Shown here piece by piece: positions 14,969 to 23,062 of a DNA stretch of 64,000 bases. The notes beneath the pieces were generated by a model. That model was not told the origin of the DNA, made no database searches, and worked only from the letters and a program-made list of their open reading frames with translations. Source of the stretch: CALJTV01 sp036821185 (GTDB lineage: Bacteria; Chloroflexota; Dehalococcoidia; GIF9; UBA5629); assembly GCA_036821185.1 (NCBI GenBank), contig DAISKD010000004.1, positions 1-64,000 of the forward strand. The letters run 5' to 3'. Both the position numbers and the translations under genes were made by a program. The stretch's first letter is position 1, and each line of letters begins with the position of its first letter.

Positions 14969-16305
14969 CGCGATACCCTTATATGCGGGCTGCCATTGGA
15001 GACCGGTAAAGGCCACTGGTCACCCTTGCCGCAACCTCCCCCCTGCTCCATCGCGAGGTCATTTCCGATGGCATCGATGTTCATCAGGGTAGTGAACACG
15101 TTGCCGCTGAGCACCACCGGACGGAGCAGCTCCGCTAGCTTCCCATTTCGTATCATGTATGCCTCTCCAGCGGAGAAGGTGAACATCTCTAGGCTGGTGG
15201 TACCCCCGTACCAGTCCCTGGCATAGACGCCCTCTTTAATATCACTTATCATGTCCTCAAACGAGACTTTTCCGGGCTCTATGTATGTGTTGGTCATCCT
15301 GACTAGAGGAGGATAGAGATAGCTTATCGCCCTGGCATTGCCAGTGGGCTGCTCTCCCATCTTGGCCGCGGTCTCTCTAGAATGCAGCCTGCCCACCAAT
15401 ACGCCTTCCTTGATGAGATAAGTCTTCCCCGCCGGCACACCTTCGTCGTCATACTTGTAGCTGCCCCTCAACCCGGGGATAGCAGCGCCGTCCACGATAT
15501 TCAATTCCTTGCTGCCAAACTTCCTCCCGAGCACCATTATCTCCTGCAGCCTCTGGTTCTCATAGACATGGTCAGCTTCGGAGAGGTGACCGAAGGCCTC
15601 ATGTACAAACACGCCAGCGAGAATGGGGTCGAGCACCACAGTGTATTCCCCGCCTTTGACATAGGGTGCCGAAAGGAGTCTCACCGCCCTATGGGCCGTC
15701 TCCCTCACCTTCTCCTGCAGTCCTTCCACTACCGAAAAGTCTCCAGGGCTCCCCAGGCTCAAGCCCGCCTGCTGCACCTCTCCATCACTGGCCGCTATTG
15801 CTGAGAGACGCAGGTTGATGTCCAGCCTTGTCTGTTCGATGTAACTGCCTTCAGAATTGGCAAACACTGACTTCCGATGACTGTCCTGATAACCAATCTG
15901 ACAGCTCCGCACCTTCGGCGTACTCATCACTATGTCGTTGTATTCGTCCAGCAACTGCTGCTTGAGCACCAGCGGTATTTCCACGGGATTCTTCTTTACT
16001 TCAGGCACCACAACATCCACTATAAGACCGGTGAAGCACAGCTTGCTAGTTTCTTTGCCCACCAGCCTCGCCTGCCTCACCGCCATCTCTACCTTTTCCT
16101 TCAGTCCCTCCAGAGTATTGAAGCTGACAAAACCCCAACCACCATTCACCAGCGCCCTGACATTACCTCCCACAGCCGATGTCCTGCCCACCTCATCGAG
16201 CCTGCCACCACGATACACGATCCGCGTTGCCTGGCTAGTTTCAACATGTACCTCTAAATAGTCGGCGCTGTGTCCCTTCAGAGCCTCAAAAATGGTATCA
16301 CGCAT
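14944..16305 (-). CDS. tldD: TldD-type zinc metallopeptidase
   Basis: The catalytic subunit of TldD/TldE. The 453-residue protein shows the zinc-binding HEAFGH motif (HExxxH) in the middle, preceded by VLDPILAGVFV, and later the KYDDEGVPAGKTYLIKEG and C-terminal LSGNVFTTLMNID segments of the family. In the known E. coli enzyme the two subunits enclose the active site so that only unfolded chains enter. It is the first gene of the five-gene minus-strand train running to the GNAT gene. An extended -10 box lies about 29 bases upstream of the ATG. Confidence 0.92.
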   Translation of the reverse strand: MRDTIFEALKGHSADYLEVHVETSQATRIVYRGGRLDEVGRTSAVGGNVRALVNGGWGFVSFNTLEGLKEKVEMAVRQARLVGKETSKLCFTGLIVDVVVPEVKKNPVEIPLVLKQQLLDEYNDIVMSTPKVRSCQIGYQDSHRKSVFANSEGSYIEQTRLDINLRLSAIAASDGEVQQAGLSLGSPGDFSVVEGLQEKVRETAHRAVRLLSAPYVKGGEYTVVLDPILAGVFVHEAFGHLSEADHVYENQRLQEIMVLGRKFGSKELNIVDGAAIPGLRGSYKYDDEGVPAGKTYLIKEGVLVGRLHSRETAAKMGEQPTGNARAISYLYPPLVRMTNTYIEPGKVSFEDMISDIKEGVYARDWYGGTTSLEMFTFSAGEAYMIRNGKLAELLRPVVLSGNVFTTLMNIDAIGNDLAMEQGGGCGKGDQWPLPVSNGSPHIRVSRCLVGGKQ

Positions 16306-16333
16306 AGTTCGTTTCCCCGTTACGGTGCCTATA

Positions 16334-16339
16334 ATTATA
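16334..16339 (-). promoter_or_regulatory. Extended -10 promoter for tldD
   Basis: Minus-strand TGG-TATAAT (extended -10) is followed after about 28 bases by the tldD ATG. No good -35 box is seen, which is usual for extended -10 promoters. Confidence 0.45.
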
Positions 16340-16384
16340 CCACGCCAACGCTAACCTTAGTTTCAGCTACCGGTGTCTGGCTTA

Positions 16385-16475
16385 CCCTCACCCTAACCCT
16401 CTCCCTTAAAGGGAGAGGGCAAAATAAAAAGGGGGAGGGCAAAAGAAGGAGAAAGGGGAAGGGTAAAACAAACAG
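16385..16475. repeat. Palindrome-bearing intergenic repeat, inverted copy plus remnant
   Basis: Bases 16385-16419 match the core and tail of the repeat at 21-55 in reverse orientation, and 16420-16475 contain diverged reverse copies of its flanking pyrimidine-rich sequence (here purine-rich). The copy lies between the start regions of tldD and the SWIM gene. From 16476 to 16517 no structure stands out; 16518-16540 matches the tail seen at 152-175. Confidence 0.75.
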
Positions 16476-16547
16476 AGAGGAAGCCTGCTGTTCTGGCCTC
16501 AGGACTGAAGACTAAAGTGTCACTGATCTATTGGACGAGTACAGATA

Positions 16548-16901
16548 ATGGACTTCCTCCGCGGTTCAATGTATACTATTCACCGAAACACAATGCAGTC
16601 CAGCCTTATTGGGAAGATAGAGAAAGCCAGGCGCTACGCAGAGGAGCCAGACCGCATCAAGTTTCAGGAGTTCACCGCCCAATTCTATGGTGAGCACAGC
16701 AGCTACACCGTGAGTTACAAGGACAAGAAATGGCAGTGCACCTGTCACTTTTTCTCCCAGTGGAAGCTGTGCAGCCACACTATGGCATTACAGCAAGTTC
16801 TGGCGAAAATGCTACCGGAGGAGGCGATTACCTCCCCAATTACCACTACTGCCTTAACTCTCACCAACCCCCGAAGACAACCGCGTAGCAGCATAGTGTA
16901 G
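16548..16901 (+). CDS. Small SWIM zinc-finger protein
   Basis: A protein of up to 117 residues with a SWIM zinc finger, seen as WQCTCHFFSQWKLCSH (CxC, then CxH), preceded by a two-strand platform (YTVSYKDK). SWIM domains bind DNA or proteins; stand-alone small forms are of unknown function. Starts at 16548, 16569 and 16593 are all possible, and none has a strong SD. The last 48 bases overlap the 3' end of convergent folC, so the C-terminal, Pro/Arg/Thr-rich tail is encoded opposite the folC end and may be poorly constrained. Confidence 0.65.
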   Translation: MDFLRGSMYTIHRNTMQSSLIGKIEKARRYAEEPDRIKFQEFTAQFYGEHSSYTVSYKDKKWQCTCHFFSQWKLCSHTMALQQVLAKMLPEEAITSPITTTALTLTNPRRQPRSSIV

Positions 16902-18200
16902 CGCTTCGGCGACCACGAAAAGCGAGCCGGTGACCAGCACTATGTCAGTCTCCCCGGTCACGCTCAGGGCTCGTGAAAGCGCCTCCGGGACGCTGGTACT
17001 CCGCTCAATTTTCACACCACTACCCTCAAATGCCTCAACTAGCACCGGGATAGAAGCTGCCCTGGGATGAGTTGAGCTGGTGATAATGACCCGGTCTGCC
17101 AGCGAGCGCAACTCCCTCACCATCCCCGGAATATCCTTATCGCAGGATGTGCCAAAGATAACTATGCACTTATCATAGTGAAAATACCTCTTCACAGCCT
17201 CCGCCAGCCTGCGCATAGAATCGGCGTTGTGCGCCCCATCTACCACCACCAGAGGCTCCTTCTTGAGAATTTGGAGCCTTCCCTGCCATACCACACCCTT
17301 CATCCCCTGGAGGATTGCCTCGTCGGGAATTACCACCCCCAGGGACATCAGCGCTTCTATCGCTGCCACTGCGGTAGCTGCATTCTCCAGTTGATGATCA
17401 CCGAGCAGTGGTATCTCAAGTTCATACTCGCTTCTCCGGGTACGCACCACCAGGCGCTGACCATTTAGGTCGCCACCTTTCCTTTCCCAGGTGACGTCCT
17501 TACCTACTTTGACCAGCTCTGACCCTTTCTCGGCACATACGTTCTCGATCACTATAGCGGCATCCTCTACCTGCGGGGCACTGACCACTATACTGCCCGG
17601 CTTAATGATCCCCGCCTTCTCGGCTGCGATCTTTGCCACAGTGTCACCCAGTATTTCCATGTGGTCAAGGCTGATGGAGGTAATCACGCAGACATCCCCT
17701 TGGGCTACATTGGTGGCATCAAGTCTGCCACCAAGACCTACCTCCAGCACCTGAAACTCCACAGCTTTGTTCCTGAAATGGGCAAAAGCCACTGCGGTCA
17801 ATATCTCGAAGGTGGTCAATGCCCCATATCTGGCTTCACTGTTGACTGCCTCCACCGCTGGCTTAATCTCAGAGACCAGCGCGGCAAATTCTTGCTCCGA
17901 GATCATGGCCCCATTGACCTTGATGCGCTCCCTTATGGTGTGAAGGTGTGGCGAAGTATATGTGCCAGTTTGATAACCAGCAGCAATAAGCACCTGAGAG
18001 ACCATTGCCGCCGTGCTACCTTTGCCCTTGGTCCCGGCGATATGCACTGTCTTCCTCCCCAGATGCGGGGTGCCCAGTAAGCGGAGCAGCTCCTCCATCC
18101 GCCTTAGGTCATAGTTAGCCGCCGTATAGGAAATACCGGGGATTTTCTCGTAATCGGTGAAGCTCAGGATATACTTTTCTGCTTGGTTAAAGTCCATCAT
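16854..18200 (-). CDS. folC: Folylpolyglutamate synthase / dihydrofolate synthase
   Basis: Adds glutamate to dihydropteroate and folates with ATP, which retains them in the cell. The protein (about 448 residues) has the Mur-ligase fold: the P-loop HIAGTKGKGSTAAMV near the N-terminus, the FTTFE-like LTTFEILTAVAF, the HMEILGDTVAKIAAEKAGI segment and the C-terminal domain with VVDGAHNADSMRRLAEAV. The start is ATG 18200 or 18197; further upstream codons lie before the predicted transcription start. A perfect TATAAT sits 6 bases before the first ATG and no SD is present, so the mRNA is probably leaderless. Divergent from pyrF. Confidence 0.93.
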   Translation of the reverse strand: MMDFNQAEKYILSFTDYEKIPGISYTAANYDLRRMEELLRLLGTPHLGRKTVHIAGTKGKGSTAAMVSQVLIAAGYQTGTYTSPHLHTIRERIKVNGAMISEQEFAALVSEIKPAVEAVNSEARYGALTTFEILTAVAFAHFRNKAVEFQVLEVGLGGRLDATNVAQGDVCVITSISLDHMEILGDTVAKIAAEKAGIIKPGSIVVSAPQVEDAAIVIENVCAEKGSELVKVGKDVTWERKGGDLNGQRLVVRTRRSEYELEIPLLGDHQLENAATAVAAIEALMSLGVVIPDEAILQGMKGVVWQGRLQILKKEPLVVVDGAHNADSMRRLAEAVKRYFHYDKCIVIFGTSCDKDIPGMVRELRSLADRVIITSSTHPRAASIPVLVEAFEGSGVKIERSTSVPEALSRALSVTGETDIVLVTGSLFVVAEALHYAATRLSSGVGES

Positions 18201-18206
18201 GGCACA

Positions 18207-18237
18207 ATTATACCATCGGCTGAGAGTATGAGGACAA
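18207..18237 (-). promoter_or_regulatory. Promoter giving a leaderless folC mRNA
   Basis: Minus-strand TATAAT (18207-18212) ends 6 bases before the folC ATG, so transcription should start at or next to the initiation codon. The best -35 match is TTGTCC at 18232-18237 with a 19-base spacer. Confidence 0.6.
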
Positions 18238-18256
18238 TTGTTCTTCAAATATAGAC

Positions 18257-18285
18257 TTGGAGATATAGCAACCGTGGTCTATAAT
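18257..18285 (+). promoter_or_regulatory. pyrF promoter with a very short leader
   Basis: TTGGAG (18257-18262), 17 bases and TATAAT (18280-18285) place the transcription start near 18292, about 5 bases before the ATG at 18297. No SD is possible in this leader. A TTG at 18288 would lie upstream of the transcript. Confidence 0.6.
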
Positions 18286-18296
18286 CTTTGCAGAGC

Positions 18297-19139
18297 ATGA
18301 AATTTATAGACAAGCTGCTGGCAGCCAGCCGAAAAAACAACAGTCTGCTCTGTATCGGGCTAGACCCCGACCCCGAGTTCATTTCGGGAATTGACCTCTT
18401 GGAATTTAACCGCGCTATCATCGATGCCACCTCCGACCTCGTCTGTGCCTACAAGCCCAACCTGGCATTCTACGAGGCATTGGGCATAGAGGGGATGAAA
18501 CTACTGGTGAAAACCGTCGAGCACATCCCCGAACATATCCCGGTCATCGCCGATGGTAAACGGGGCGACATCGGAAACACCGCCAGAGTTTATGCCCGCG
18601 CCCTATTCCTCACATTCGGCTTCGACGCCGCCACGATAAACCCCTACCTTGGCACCGACTGCATTGAGTCCTTCACCAGTTACCCGGATAAAGGGGTCTT
18701 CATTCTCTGCCGCACTTCAAACCCAGGAGCAATGGACTTCCAGAGCATCCCCGATCCCGAGGGCACTCCGTTATACGAGCTGGTGGCCAGGAAAGCCCGG
18801 GATTGGAATACCCACGGCAACATTGGCCTGGTCGTTGGCGCCACCTACCCCGAGGAACTGAAATCGGTGCGCCGGCTCTGCCCGGACATGCCCCTGCTTA
18901 TTCCCGGCGTCGGTCCTCAAGGTGGTGACCTGGCATCAGCAGTCCGCCACGGCACCGATGAGAACGGTGAAAAGGCCATCATCGTCAGCGCACGACAGAT
19001 CCTCTATGCCGCCCAAGGCAAGGGGTTCGCCGCCGCAGCCAGAAGGGCTGCTATGGGGCTCAGGGACAGGATAAACGAACTCGTCGAAGCGGAGCGACAT
19101 CTGTCCCAAAGGGACAGGCCCGAACGTAACAGCGGGTAG
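18297..19139 (+). CDS. pyrF: Orotidine 5'-phosphate decarboxylase, subfamily 2
   Basis: Catalyses the last step of UMP synthesis, OMP to UMP and CO2. The 280-residue TIM-barrel protein has CIGLDPDPEF at the first strand, YKPNLAFYEALG, the catalytic signature ADGKRGDIGNTA (the Asp-Lys array), TINPYLGTD, and LIPGVGPQGGD at the phosphate-binding loop. Length and insertions fit the longer subfamily 2 of PyrF. The ATG at 18297 fits the predicted transcript start. It is followed after 2 bases by the DUF951 gene, so the two are likely cotranscribed. Confidence 0.94.
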   Translation: MKFIDKLLAASRKNNSLLCIGLDPDPEFISGIDLLEFNRAIIDATSDLVCAYKPNLAFYEALGIEGMKLLVKTVEHIPEHIPVIADGKRGDIGNTARVYARALFLTFGFDAATINPYLGTDCIESFTSYPDKGVFILCRTSNPGAMDFQSIPDPEGTPLYELVARKARDWNTHGNIGLVVGATYPEELKSVRRLCPDMPLLIPGVGPQGGDLASAVRHGTDENGEKAIIVSARQILYAAQGKGFAAAARRAAMGLRDRINELVEAERHLSQRDRPERNSG

Positions 19140-19141
19140 AA

Positions 19142-19348
19142 ATGGAGATCCGACTGGGTGACATCGTCCGTCTGAAGAAAAAACACCCCTGCGGTAACGA
19201 TAGGTGGGAGGTGGTCAGAGTGAGTGCCGACATCCGCATCAAATGTCTGAAGTGCCAGCGTTACGTACTCCTGGAGAGAAGCGAGTTCGAACGTCGTGTC
19301 AGAGCTACCCTCTCCGCTAACGACTGCAATATTCCATCACCCGGTTAG
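19142..19348 (+). CDS. DUF951 small protein
   Basis: A 68-residue protein matching the DUF951 pattern: RLGDIVRLKKKHPCG, then WEVVRVSADIRIKC, then CxxC (CLKCQ) and a final RSEFERRV helix. The fold is a small SH3-like beta barrel with a possible metal site from three cysteines. Function is unknown, though in Firmicutes the gene commonly sits next to chromosome-segregation or translation genes. It starts 2 bases after the pyrF stop, so it probably shares that transcript. Confidence 0.85.
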   Translation: MEIRLGDIVRLKKKHPCGNDRWEVVRVSADIRIKCLKCQRYVLLERSEFERRVRATLSANDCNIPSPG

Positions 19349-19390
19349 GGCAGCCTCAGGCAAGACTGCACCACCACAGCCCACAAATAG

Positions 19391-19425
19391 CCTGTTTTGA
19401 CAAACAGGGGTGGTGCTGTTACAAT
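19391..19425 (+). promoter_or_regulatory. Consensus promoter and overlapping dyad operator of the MarR gene
   Basis: TTGACA (19397-19402, perfect), a 17-base spacer and TACAAT (19420-19425) lie about 82 bases before the MarR start. A 7-base inverted repeat, CCTGTTT (19391-19397) and AAACAGG (19402-19408), overlaps the -35 box. MarR proteins usually bind such dyads in their own promoters, so autorepression is likely. Confidence 0.7.
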
Positions 19426-19507
19426 GGAAAACTTGTGTTCTCGAAGAACCAGCCAACCTCTCTAGGGTATAGTGCTGCTAACAGTAGACTAAGACGGAGG
19501 AGATGCC

Positions 19508-19996
19508 ATGCCTGAATTTACAGAAGTAGACAGCAACTACAACTTGTGGTTATTACTGCGCCAGGTCTCTGACGTAATATTTTACGCCCGGGAGCAGGAA
19601 TTGAAGGAGTTCAATCTCCCCGGGATGCAGGCGGAGGTCCTGTTCGCCATAAAAGCCATCGGGGGTAAAGCTACCCCGGCAGACATAGCCCGCTGGTTGT
19701 TCCGCAGACCGCATTCGGTCTCAGGTATCCTCGATAGAATGACCAAAGCCGGCCTGGTGCAAAAGTCTAAAGACCTGGACCGCAAAAACTTGGTCAGGAT
19801 CAGCCTCACCGAGAAGGGCGAGAGGGCTTTCTCCCAGGCGCTAAAGAGGACTTCCATCCACAAAATAATCTCAGCACTCAACGAGGATCAGAAGAAACAG
19901 CTCCAGTCATTGCTCGACAACCTTCGGAATAAGGGACTAAAAGAACTGGGGCTGAACCTCAGAAAAATGCCCTATCCTAAATTCAGAGCATCCTAG
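19508..19996 (+). CDS. MarR-family transcriptional regulator
   Basis: The 162-residue protein has the winged-helix layout of MarR: N-terminal dimerisation helix (NYNLWLLLRQVSDVIFYAR), the helix-turn-helix TPADIARWLFRRPHSVSGIL, the recognition helix leading into DRMTKAGLVQ, and the wing KDLDRKNLVRISLTEKG. The C-terminal helix pairs with the N-terminal one. SD GGAGGAG lies 5 bases before the ATG. A consensus promoter with a dyad upstream suggests it represses itself. It may also act on neighbouring dinB, which has its own promoter; the ligand and regulon are unknown. Confidence 0.88.
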   Translation: MPEFTEVDSNYNLWLLLRQVSDVIFYAREQELKEFNLPGMQAEVLFAIKAIGGKATPADIARWLFRRPHSVSGILDRMTKAGLVQKSKDLDRKNLVRISLTEKGERAFSQALKRTSIHKIISALNEDQKKQLQSLLDNLRNKGLKELGLNLRKMPYPKFRAS

Positions 19997-20058
19997 TTTT
20001 TCAGCACTAAAAGCATCTGCCACCGTCGGGGCAGTAGACCTCTCCGGAAAGTTTGTAG

Positions 20059-20088
20059 TTGATAGCTTCTTCATTCGTAGCTTATAAT
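20059..20088 (+). promoter_or_regulatory. dinB promoter giving a near-leaderless mRNA
   Basis: TTGATA (20059-20064), 18 bases and TATAAT (20083-20088) put the start of transcription near 20095, about 4 bases before the ATG at 20099. I see no LexA/SOS-box-like dyad here. Confidence 0.65.
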
Positions 20089-20098
20089 CGCACCGGAT

Positions 20099-21295
20099 AT
20101 GGTGCGCTGCATCTTTCACATAGACCTTGACGCCTTTTTCGTCTCCGTTGAGCAGTCCCTGAGGCCAGAACTGCGGGGTAAGCCTGTGGTCGTCGGTGGC
20201 AGGCCCGACCGGCGGGGAGTGGTAGCATCTGCCTCATACGAAGCCAGGGCATTCGGCATCAAGGCTGGAATGCCGCTTTACCGTGCTTACCAGCTCTGTC
20301 CCCAGGCAATTTTCATCGAAGGAAATGCCCCTCGGTACCGGGATGCTTCGCAGCGATTTATGACCATACTGGCTGGATATTCACCGGACCTGGAGCCAGC
20401 CGGGCTGGACGAGGCATATTTGGACGTCACCGGCTGTAACAGTTACGGGACGCCACGTCTTTTAGCCCAACGCATAAAGGGGGAAATAAAGGAAAAGCTG
20501 AAACTCACAGCCTCTATCGGCATCGCCAGTTGCAAAGTAGTAGCCAAGATCGCCTCCGACGCGGCCAAACCGGACGGCCTGGTTGAAGTAGCACCAGGTA
20601 CCGAGAAGGACTTTCTGGCGCCGCTGCCAGTCAATAGCCTACCTGGCGTAGGTAGTAAGACCGAGGCAATACTCAAGTCTTTGGGTATAACCACAATTGG
20701 GCAACTTGCTGTCTTGCCCCTCTCCCTCATCAAATCGTATTTGGGCACGAGCGGGGTCGTGCTGCACAATTACGCCAACGGCATTGACACCCGACGGGTA
20801 GAGCCGCCGGGTGAAGCTAAGTCAATCAGCCGGGAGGCCACGCTAGCCCAGGACACCCTGGACCAGTCCCTGCTCAAAGCACTGCTCCGCTACCTCTGCG
20901 AGCAGGTGGGTGCCGAGCTACGTACTCAGAACAAGCAGGCAAAACGGGTGGCCCTGAAGCTGAGATATGTTGACTTCGACACAGTGACCCGGAGCTCAAC
21001 GTCCGCAGAAGCAACTGCTAGCGATGACGTCATCTTCTCCAGAGCCGAAGAGTTGCTCCATAGGGCGCTCTCCCGGAGGCGAGATCTGATCCGCCTGATA
21101 GGTGTCGAGGTGTCCAACCTGGTGGACTACGGCAGACAGCTCCATCTTTTCCAGCCATCCCCACAGCGCCTGGAATACTTAGACAGGGCGATCGACCGTA
21201 TTCGCAAGAAGTATAGCTTCACCTCCATTCAGACCGGCTACACCCTGCCCCTCAAAGACTTGTTTGCTAGCGACCCGGAACTAACAACGCCTTAG
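20099..21295 (+). CDS. dinB: DNA polymerase IV (Y-family translesion polymerase)
   Basis: Copies past damaged bases with low fidelity. The 398-residue protein has the catalytic Asp in FHIDLDAFFVSVEQ (D8 region), the ASYEARAFGIKAGMP steric-gate/finger segment, the acidic pair in LDEAYLDVTG, and the palm ASIGIASCKVVAKIASDAAKPDG. After that come a helix-hairpin-helix thumb (LPGVGSKTEAILKSLGI) and the little-finger domain to about residue 350. The C-terminal part lacks a clear beta-clamp QLxLF box, though LHLF (about residue 348) may serve. It is monocistronic, with a short leader. Confidence 0.94.
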   Translation: MVRCIFHIDLDAFFVSVEQSLRPELRGKPVVVGGRPDRRGVVASASYEARAFGIKAGMPLYRAYQLCPQAIFIEGNAPRYRDASQRFMTILAGYSPDLEPAGLDEAYLDVTGCNSYGTPRLLAQRIKGEIKEKLKLTASIGIASCKVVAKIASDAAKPDGLVEVAPGTEKDFLAPLPVNSLPGVGSKTEAILKSLGITTIGQLAVLPLSLIKSYLGTSGVVLHNYANGIDTRRVEPPGEAKSISREATLAQDTLDQSLLKALLRYLCEQVGAELRTQNKQAKRVALKLRYVDFDTVTRSSTSAEATASDDVIFSRAEELLHRALSRRRDLIRLIGVEVSNLVDYGRQLHLFQPSPQRLEYLDRAIDRIRKKYSFTSIQTGYTLPLKDLFASDPELTTP

Positions 21296-21329
21296 ACGTC
21301 CCATGTTAGGCCGTAATCGCCAACCACTC

Positions 21330-21358
21330 TTGCCTTTCCACAGCCCTAAGTTTATAAT
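21330..21358 (+). promoter_or_regulatory. ilvE promoter
   Basis: TTGCCT (21330-21335), 17 bases and a perfect TATAAT (21353-21358) lie about 58 bases upstream of the ATG at 21416, which has a strong SD. Confidence 0.55.
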
Positions 21359-21415
21359 TAAGTCCATCGCTTGCAAATCAGTTTTGGTGAACGGTAATGG
21401 AAAGGAGAGGTGAGC

Positions 21416-22357
21416 ATGCCGCCATATGCTTTCTTTCAAAAACAGTTTATGCCGCTTGCTGAGGCTAAAATCGGCATCCTCACCCATGCCTTGCACTATG
21501 GCACCGCCTGCTTTGAGGGTATCAGGGGTAACTGGAACACAGAACAGGAGCAACTGTACCTATTCCGCATGAAAGAGCACTATGAGCGCCTGCAGAAAGG
21601 CTGCCGCCTGTTAAAAATAGAGCTCCCCTACTCCGTAGAGGAGCTCTGCTCTACCACCACAGAACTGGTGGAGAAAAGCGGCTACCGTGAGGATGTGTAT
21701 GTCCGCCCGCTGGCTTACAAAAGCTCACAGGCCGTTGGCGTCCGTTTGCATGACCTTGAGGACGACTTTTTCATCATCGTCACCACTCTCCCCGCCTATC
21801 TGGACACCGACAAGGGCGTTCGTTGCTGCACCTCGTCATGGAGACGCGTGGACGACACCATGATACCCCCGAGGGGCAAAATCACCGGGATCTACGTCAA
21901 CAGCGCGCTGGCTAAGACAGAGGCAAACGAACTGGGGTTTGATGAGGCTATCCTACTCAACCAGGACGGCCATGTGTCAGAGGGTAGCGGCGAAAATATA
22001 TTCATCGTCAGCAATAATAAACTGGTCACCCCACCCAGCTCAGACAACATCCTACTGGGGATAACGCGGGACACGGTAATACAATTGGCACGGAACGAAC
22101 TGGGCATAGACACCGTGGAGAGGTCCATCGACCGAAGCGAACTCTATCTGGCTGACGAAGCTTTCTTTACCGGCACCGCTGCCCATGTCAGCCCGATACT
22201 CGAAATTGACCACCGCCCCATCGGCGATGGCAAAGTGGGCAAGATTACCAGGAAACTACAAGAGCTATACTTTGATGTCATCAGGGGTAAAAACCCAAAG
22301 TACCTTCACTGGTGTACACCGGTATACACAAAGGTAGCTGAGAAAAAACGCGCCTGA
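21416..22357 (+). CDS. ilvE: Branched-chain amino acid aminotransferase (class IV PLP)
   Basis: Interconverts branched-chain 2-oxo acids and Leu/Ile/Val with glutamate. The 313-residue class IV transaminase shows ALHYGTACFEGIRG, FRMKEHYERL, VRPLAYKSSQAVG, the PLP-lysine segment GIYVNSALAKTEANELGFDEAILLN (Lys in SALAKTEA) cut here only by naming, and GSGENIFIV and LGITRDTVIQLA downstream. ATG 21416 follows GGAGAGG; a GTG two codons earlier lies within the SD. A substrate preference for branched chains is inferred from the family; D-amino-acid or aminodeoxychorismate relatives are shorter and differ at these motifs. Confidence 0.9.
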   Translation: MPPYAFFQKQFMPLAEAKIGILTHALHYGTACFEGIRGNWNTEQEQLYLFRMKEHYERLQKGCRLLKIELPYSVEELCSTTTELVEKSGYREDVYVRPLAYKSSQAVGVRLHDLEDDFFIIVTTLPAYLDTDKGVRCCTSSWRRVDDTMIPPRGKITGIYVNSALAKTEANELGFDEAILLNQDGHVSEGSGENIFIVSNNKLVTPPSSDNILLGITRDTVIQLARNELGIDTVERSIDRSELYLADEAFFTGTAAHVSPILEIDHRPIGDGKVGKITRKLQELYFDVIRGKNPKYLHWCTPVYTKVAEKKRA

Positions 22358-22395
22358 GCAAAAACCTCTTAAAAAATGCGGCAGACAGCTTACGA

Positions 22396-22959
22396 TCAGC
22401 CCACCTTGATCTGCAGCATCTTGAGTAAGCAAAGAAGTCGACAGCTCTCTTCAAGCGTGGTGGTATAGTAGTAAGCTTCCTCCAACAACTGTCCTACAGC
22501 AAAGCTCCCGTGACCGCGTACCAGTACCACCTTATGCGTGGTCAGCGCCTCAGCTATTTCCTCAGCCATCTCCCCAGGGACCACTGGTCCCTTCTTGCCG
22601 AGTACGGGTACCTTCGAGAGCAAAAGTATCCCCTCCATGTCACAGGGGACAATTTCTTTTTCGCAGAACGAGAGAGCAACGGCATAGGCCGGATGGGCAT
22701 GGACTATGGCTGAAGCTGAAGTACGCTTGTATATCTCGCGGTGCACCGGCAGTTCAGTTGAAGCCAGCGGCGTGAAGCGGTCGTTCTTATATATTCCCGT
22801 CTCCACCAGGTCATGCTCTTCCAGTTGCCCCAACATGCTGCCCCGATGGGTTATGCACAGCCGTTCACCAAGCCTGATGCTGAGGTTACCGCTGTGCGAC
22901 GACACCAGCCCTCTGGCACAGAGCTCACGCCCCACTGCCTGAAACTGCCGGATAAGCAT
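22396..22959 (-). CDS. Class II aldolase/adducin-family protein (fuculose-phosphate aldolase-like)
   Basis: A zinc-dependent aldolase or epimerase-type enzyme of 187 residues that splits sugar phosphates or related compounds. Visible motifs are LVSSHSGNLSIR (phosphate-binding Ser/Gly loop), HRGSMLG, the catalytic STELPVHREIYK (Glu), the zinc ligands VHAHPAYA, and the third His in LVRGHGSFAVG. It is slightly shorter than E. coli FucA. The substrate cannot be told from sequence, and such genes may also act in nucleoside or methylthioribulose salvage. A -10/-35 pair just upstream suggests a leaderless mRNA. Convergent with ilvE. Confidence 0.82.
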   Translation of the reverse strand: MLIRQFQAVGRELCARGLVSSHSGNLSIRLGERLCITHRGSMLGQLEEHDLVETGIYKNDRFTPLASTELPVHREIYKRTSASAIVHAHPAYAVALSFCEKEIVPCDMEGILLLSKVPVLGKKGPVVPGEMAEEIAEALTTHKVVLVRGHGSFAVGQLLEEAYYYTTTLEESCRLLCLLKMLQIKVG

Positions 22960-22966
22960 CGCCTAA

Positions 22967-22995
22967 CTTTTACACCAACCCCGCAGGAAAGTCAA
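22967..22995 (-). promoter_or_regulatory. Promoter giving a leaderless class II aldolase mRNA
   Basis: Minus-strand TTGACT (22990-22995), 17 bases and TAAAAG (22967-22972) lie 7 bases before the ATG at 22959. No SD is visible, so transcription probably begins at the start codon. Confidence 0.5.
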
Positions 22996-23062
22996 ATCAA
23001 CCTCATCTGTCAACAATTGGGCCAGGACAATTTCTCTAATCCGCACCAACAACAGGCACTAA

